Source: an uncultured Bacillota bacterium
GTDB lineage: Bacteria; Bacillota_I; Bacilli_A; RFN20; CAG-449
Assembly: GCA_905204225.1 (NCBI GenBank)
Contig: CAJKZK010000100.1
Location: forward strand, 1-6,177
Length of the DNA stretch: 6,177 nt
Reading direction: 5' to 3'
A program made the translations under genes and the position numbers. This document shows positions 6,027 through 6,177 of the stretch, in pieces (the stretch's first letter is position 1; every line of letters begins with the position of its first letter). The notes beneath the pieces are model-generated. The model had not been told where the DNA came from. It made no database searches and saw nothing but the letters and a program-made list of their open reading frames with translations.

Positions 6027-6177
6027 TTGGGTAAATTAATGGTTCAAAATTAATTCCTTTTTCTAAATCAAATTTAATTTTATCTAATAAAAATGAAATA
6101 GCATATTGAGGTATACTTGTATAAAAATTTCCTGTCCCAAATTTTTCTTTATAAATTTATAACAAAATATTTGCTTT
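6016..6177 (-). pseudogene. C-terminal end of an unidentified, apparently interrupted coding sequence
   Basis: On the minus strand a frame runs from 6156 to a TAA at 6016-6018, reading KEKFGTGNFYTSIPQYAIS, then LLDKIKFDLEKGINFEP, and ending LIYPTNL. Its codon choice matches the neighbouring genes and its composition looks protein-like, so it is unlikely to be random. It has no ATG, GTG or TTG start, and an in-frame TAA at 6157-6159 separates it from KANILL at the window edge, which continues the same frame. The likeliest readings are a gene broken by a nonsense mutation (one base change such as GAA to TAA) or a frameshift near 6150-6160; a sequencing error is also possible. The family is not recognised. 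The 3' end overlaps the phosphoesterase gene by 11 bp, tail to tail. Confidence 0.45.

Overview
The window is a strongly AT-rich, densely packed bacterial segment. Tryptophan is encoded by TGG and TGA is used as a stop (the first gene ends in TGA), so the genetic code is the standard bacterial one, not the Mycoplasma/Spiroplasma code. The AT bias, AAGGA-type ribosome binding sites, and the presence of AsnA and an M3 oligoendopeptidase F fit a low-GC Firmicute or Tenericute, for example an uncultured gut Bacilli/Mollicutes-like lineage. That placement is inference from composition and gene style only.

Layout: (a) 1-148 is a control region. It holds a minus-strand ribosome binding site for a divergent gene starting just off the left edge, a short TTGGCA repeat, an extended -10 promoter and an 18-bp palindrome abutting the ATG of the first gene. 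(b) 149-931 (+) is an alpha/beta hydrolase. (c) 932-1132 lies between convergent genes. It carries five imperfect direct repeats at 33/33/30/33-bp spacing, then a bidirectional intrinsic terminator. (d) 1133-4661 (-) is a three-gene run, transcribed in the order asnA (asparagine synthetase A), a NERD nuclease-like/zinc-ribbon protein, and pepF (oligoendopeptidase F). pepF probably also has its own promoter. (e) 4662-4772 is a short divergent promoter region. (f) 4773-6026 (+) is a lipoprotein metallophosphoesterase. (g) 6016-6177 (-) is the C-terminal end of an unidentified coding sequence with an in-frame stop, overlapping the end of the phosphoesterase gene tail to tail.

The genes do not form one obvious pathway. 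asnA and pepF are housekeeping metabolic genes (asparagine synthesis and peptide breakdown). The NERD protein is tightly coupled to asnA by a 1-nt gap. The most unusual parts are non-coding: the 33-bp-period repeat array, which resembles multi-repeat transposon ends (IS21-type), and the palindrome over the hydrolase start, which could be a repressor operator and/or a hairpin covering the ribosome binding site.
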